DNA of 64,000 nt from Spirosoma profusum (GTDB lineage Bacteria; Bacteroidota; Bacteroidia; Cytophagales; Spirosomataceae), in the NCBI RefSeq assembly GCF_014699005.1, contig NZ_JACWZY010000002.1:372001-436000 (forward strand). Direction: 5' to 3'. The notes beneath the pieces were generated by a model that saw nothing but the letters and a program-made list of their open reading frames with translations, searched no databases and was not told the origin of the DNA. Within the stretch, counting starts at the first letter, position 1. Every line of letters starts with the position of its first letter. The position numbers and the translations under genes were made by a program. Below are positions 63,116 through 64,000 of this stretch, in pieces.

Positions 63116-63739
63116 ATGAAAAAACTCTCCGCATATATTCTCGCGCTCTTAGTATTACTGATCGGATCTGCCGTTCGCGCTCAATCGGCTGAAGAGTGGA
63201 CGGGGAAGAAGGCTGAGCAATGGTACACCAAGATGGAATGGCTGAATGGCTTACCCGCCAAACCGGGCGAAGGCATCAACAAAGAAGAGTTCGCCAAACG
63301 GTATCATAACAACCCGGCTGCCTGGGATAAAGCATTCCTGTTTCTGAAAAACACAGATTTCACCCGCCTGCGTCCGGGCAAGTACCCCATCGACGACGAG
63401 AATGTATTTGCGACCATTTCAGAAGGTCCACCCCGCGAAATCAACAGTTCGAAGTGGGAAGCCCATCAGACTTACACGGATATCCATTTCGTTGTGAAAG
63501 GAAAAGAAAAAATCGGTATTACGCCTGTCGAGAAAGTAAATGGGAACGTAGCAGTAGGTTATGACTCGGCGAAAGACATCGGTTTTTATTCGACTGACGA
63601 TGGGCCGTTCTACGTTGCCGAACCCGGTATTTTCTACATCGTTACGCCCACCGAAGCGCATAATCCCAGCAACAAAGTCGAAGGATACGACGGCGTTAAA
63701 AAAGTGGTGGTTAAAGTGAGAACAACGCCAACTCCCTAG
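63116..63739 (+). CDS. Exported YhcH/YjgK/YiaL-family (cupin-like) protein
   Basis: 207 residues with a signal peptide (LSAYILALLVLLIGSAVRA), a helical N-terminal extension (about 30-80) and a YhcH-like cupin domain: NSSKWEAHQTYTDIHFVVKG near 112-131 (E/H ligands), DIGFYSTDDGPFYVAEPGIF and TPTEAHNPS. The family includes NanQ, which opens or anomerises sialic acids, and YjgK/YiaL of sugar-acid pathways; most members are about 150 residues and cytoplasmic, so the export signal is unusual. It supports a sugar-uptake function of the locus. Confidence 0.82.
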   Translation: MKKLSAYILALLVLLIGSAVRAQSAEEWTGKKAEQWYTKMEWLNGLPAKPGEGINKEEFAKRYHNNPAAWDKAFLFLKNTDFTRLRPGKYPIDDENVFATISEGPPREINSSKWEAHQTYTDIHFVVKGKEKIGITPVEKVNGNVAVGYDSAKDIGFYSTDDGPFYVAEPGIFYIVTPTEAHNPSNKVEGYDGVKKVVVKVRTTPTP

Positions 63740-63788
63740 CCTATTCATGAACCTATTTTACACTTTCGGGAAAAATTAAAAATGGGTG

Positions 63789-63876
63789 TTTTTGTCAGGC
63801 TGACGAAGGAAGCATCTTTCTCCTTATTTGAGAATTAGGATACCTTAAGATGCTTCCTTCGTCAGCATGACAAAAA
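63789..63876. repeat. Palindromic intergenic repeat, ATGCT subtype, copy 9
   Basis: Left arm TTTTTGTCAGGCTGACGAAG (ATGCT changed to AGGCT), right arm GATGCTTCCTTCGTCAGCAT ending GACAAAAA. The left arm hairpin is weakened. Follows the YhcH-like gene. Confidence 0.9.
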
Positions 63877-63922
63877 CACCCTCCATAGAAAAGTTTATCT
63901 AGCTTCCAGCTCTCGACTTAGT

Positions 63923-64000
63923 ATGCACGTAGTGTTTTTAGATACCAAAACGGTCGGTGACGTACCGAATCTGAATCGGTTCGAAAAATATGGTCAGGTA
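63923..64000 (+). CDS. D-2-hydroxyacid dehydrogenase, N-terminal fragment
   Basis: The frame from the ATG at 63923 to the window end gives 26 residues, starting MHVVFLDTKTVGDVPNLNRF and continuing EKYGQV. Bacteroidota D-2-hydroxyacid dehydrogenases (glycerate or hydroxypyruvate reductase type) open with a very similar KIVFLDTxTVGxVPNL segment. The NAD-binding and catalytic parts are beyond the window. The neighbourhood of a sugar-uptake locus fits a role in sugar-acid metabolism. Confidence 0.6.
   Translation, partial: MHVVFLDTKTVGDVPNLNRFEKYGQV

Noticed and set aside
14977-63876. The palindromic repeats as CRISPR repeats
   Set aside because: They are dispersed single copies between genes with long palindromes, not clustered direct repeats with spacers.

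Overview
The window is chromosomal DNA of a member of the Bacteroidota, most likely order Cytophagales and plausibly Spirosoma or a close relative. The evidence is a SusC/SusD pair behind an ECF sigma factor and FecR anti-sigma factor, a secreted protein with a type IX secretion C-terminal domain, an S46 dipeptidyl peptidase, several LytTR regulators, promoter boxes resembling TAnnTTTG, and few Shine-Dalgarno sequences. Base composition is near 50% GC. I see no rRNA, tRNA, CRISPR array, insertion sequence or prophage gene. The genes look intact. The two ends of the window cut gcvP (left, minus strand) and a 2-hydroxyacid dehydrogenase (right, plus strand).

Layout. 1-1139: N-terminal part of glycine decarboxylase. 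1242-5287: a five-gene surface-glycan cluster (GT2, a DUF268-type protein, FkbM methyltransferase, alpha-1,2-fucosyltransferase, second FkbM). 5301-8441: a minus-strand lipid-linked-sugar module (DUF2304 protein, GT2 of the dolichyl-phosphate-mannose-synthase type, 698-residue membrane protein), opposite a flippase-like protein at 8571. 9698-19479: T9SS cargo, amidohydrolase, two envelope proteins, metallophosphoesterase, glycerophosphodiesterase with outer-membrane proteins, and a lone LytTR protein. 19609-24653: small proteins, a convergent NarL-type response regulator and TPR histidine kinase, a porin-like barrel and a 41-residue membrane protein. 24756-29621: a large membrane-TPR protein, a 180-residue unknown, an ABC ATPase without permease and a haem-binding protein. 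29740-40152: oxidoreductase, S46 and S9 peptidases, DinB, phosphodiester glycosidase, NUDIX, a yeast-type cytosine deaminase and a barrel protein. 40213-46649: polyprenyl synthase, rhomboid protease, LytTR regulators and a LytS-like kinase/response-regulator pair. 46657-54647: SGNH hydrolase, SDR, prfB with its programmed frameshift, lipoamide dehydrogenase, an outer-membrane receptor and a LolA-like protein. 55173-63739: ECF sigma factor, FecR, SusC, SusD, beta-propeller and an exported YhcH-like protein, a probable sugar-uptake locus.

Two signals cut across the gene map. First, TACGT/ACGTA, especially GCTACGTT and its complement, is several-fold over-represented in coding and non-coding DNA on both strands, recalling highly iterated motifs such as HIP1 in cyanobacteria. 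Second, nine intergenic palindromes of about 90 bp share one architecture: two inverted arms, each with its own small hairpin, with compensatory changes between an ATCCT/AGGAT subtype and an ATGCT/AGCAT subtype. They always follow a stop codon and never lie between divergent genes. A third regulatory signal is a 14-bp box plus CGTC repeated upstream of the ECF sigma gene and fecR, which looks like the sigma factor's own promoter.
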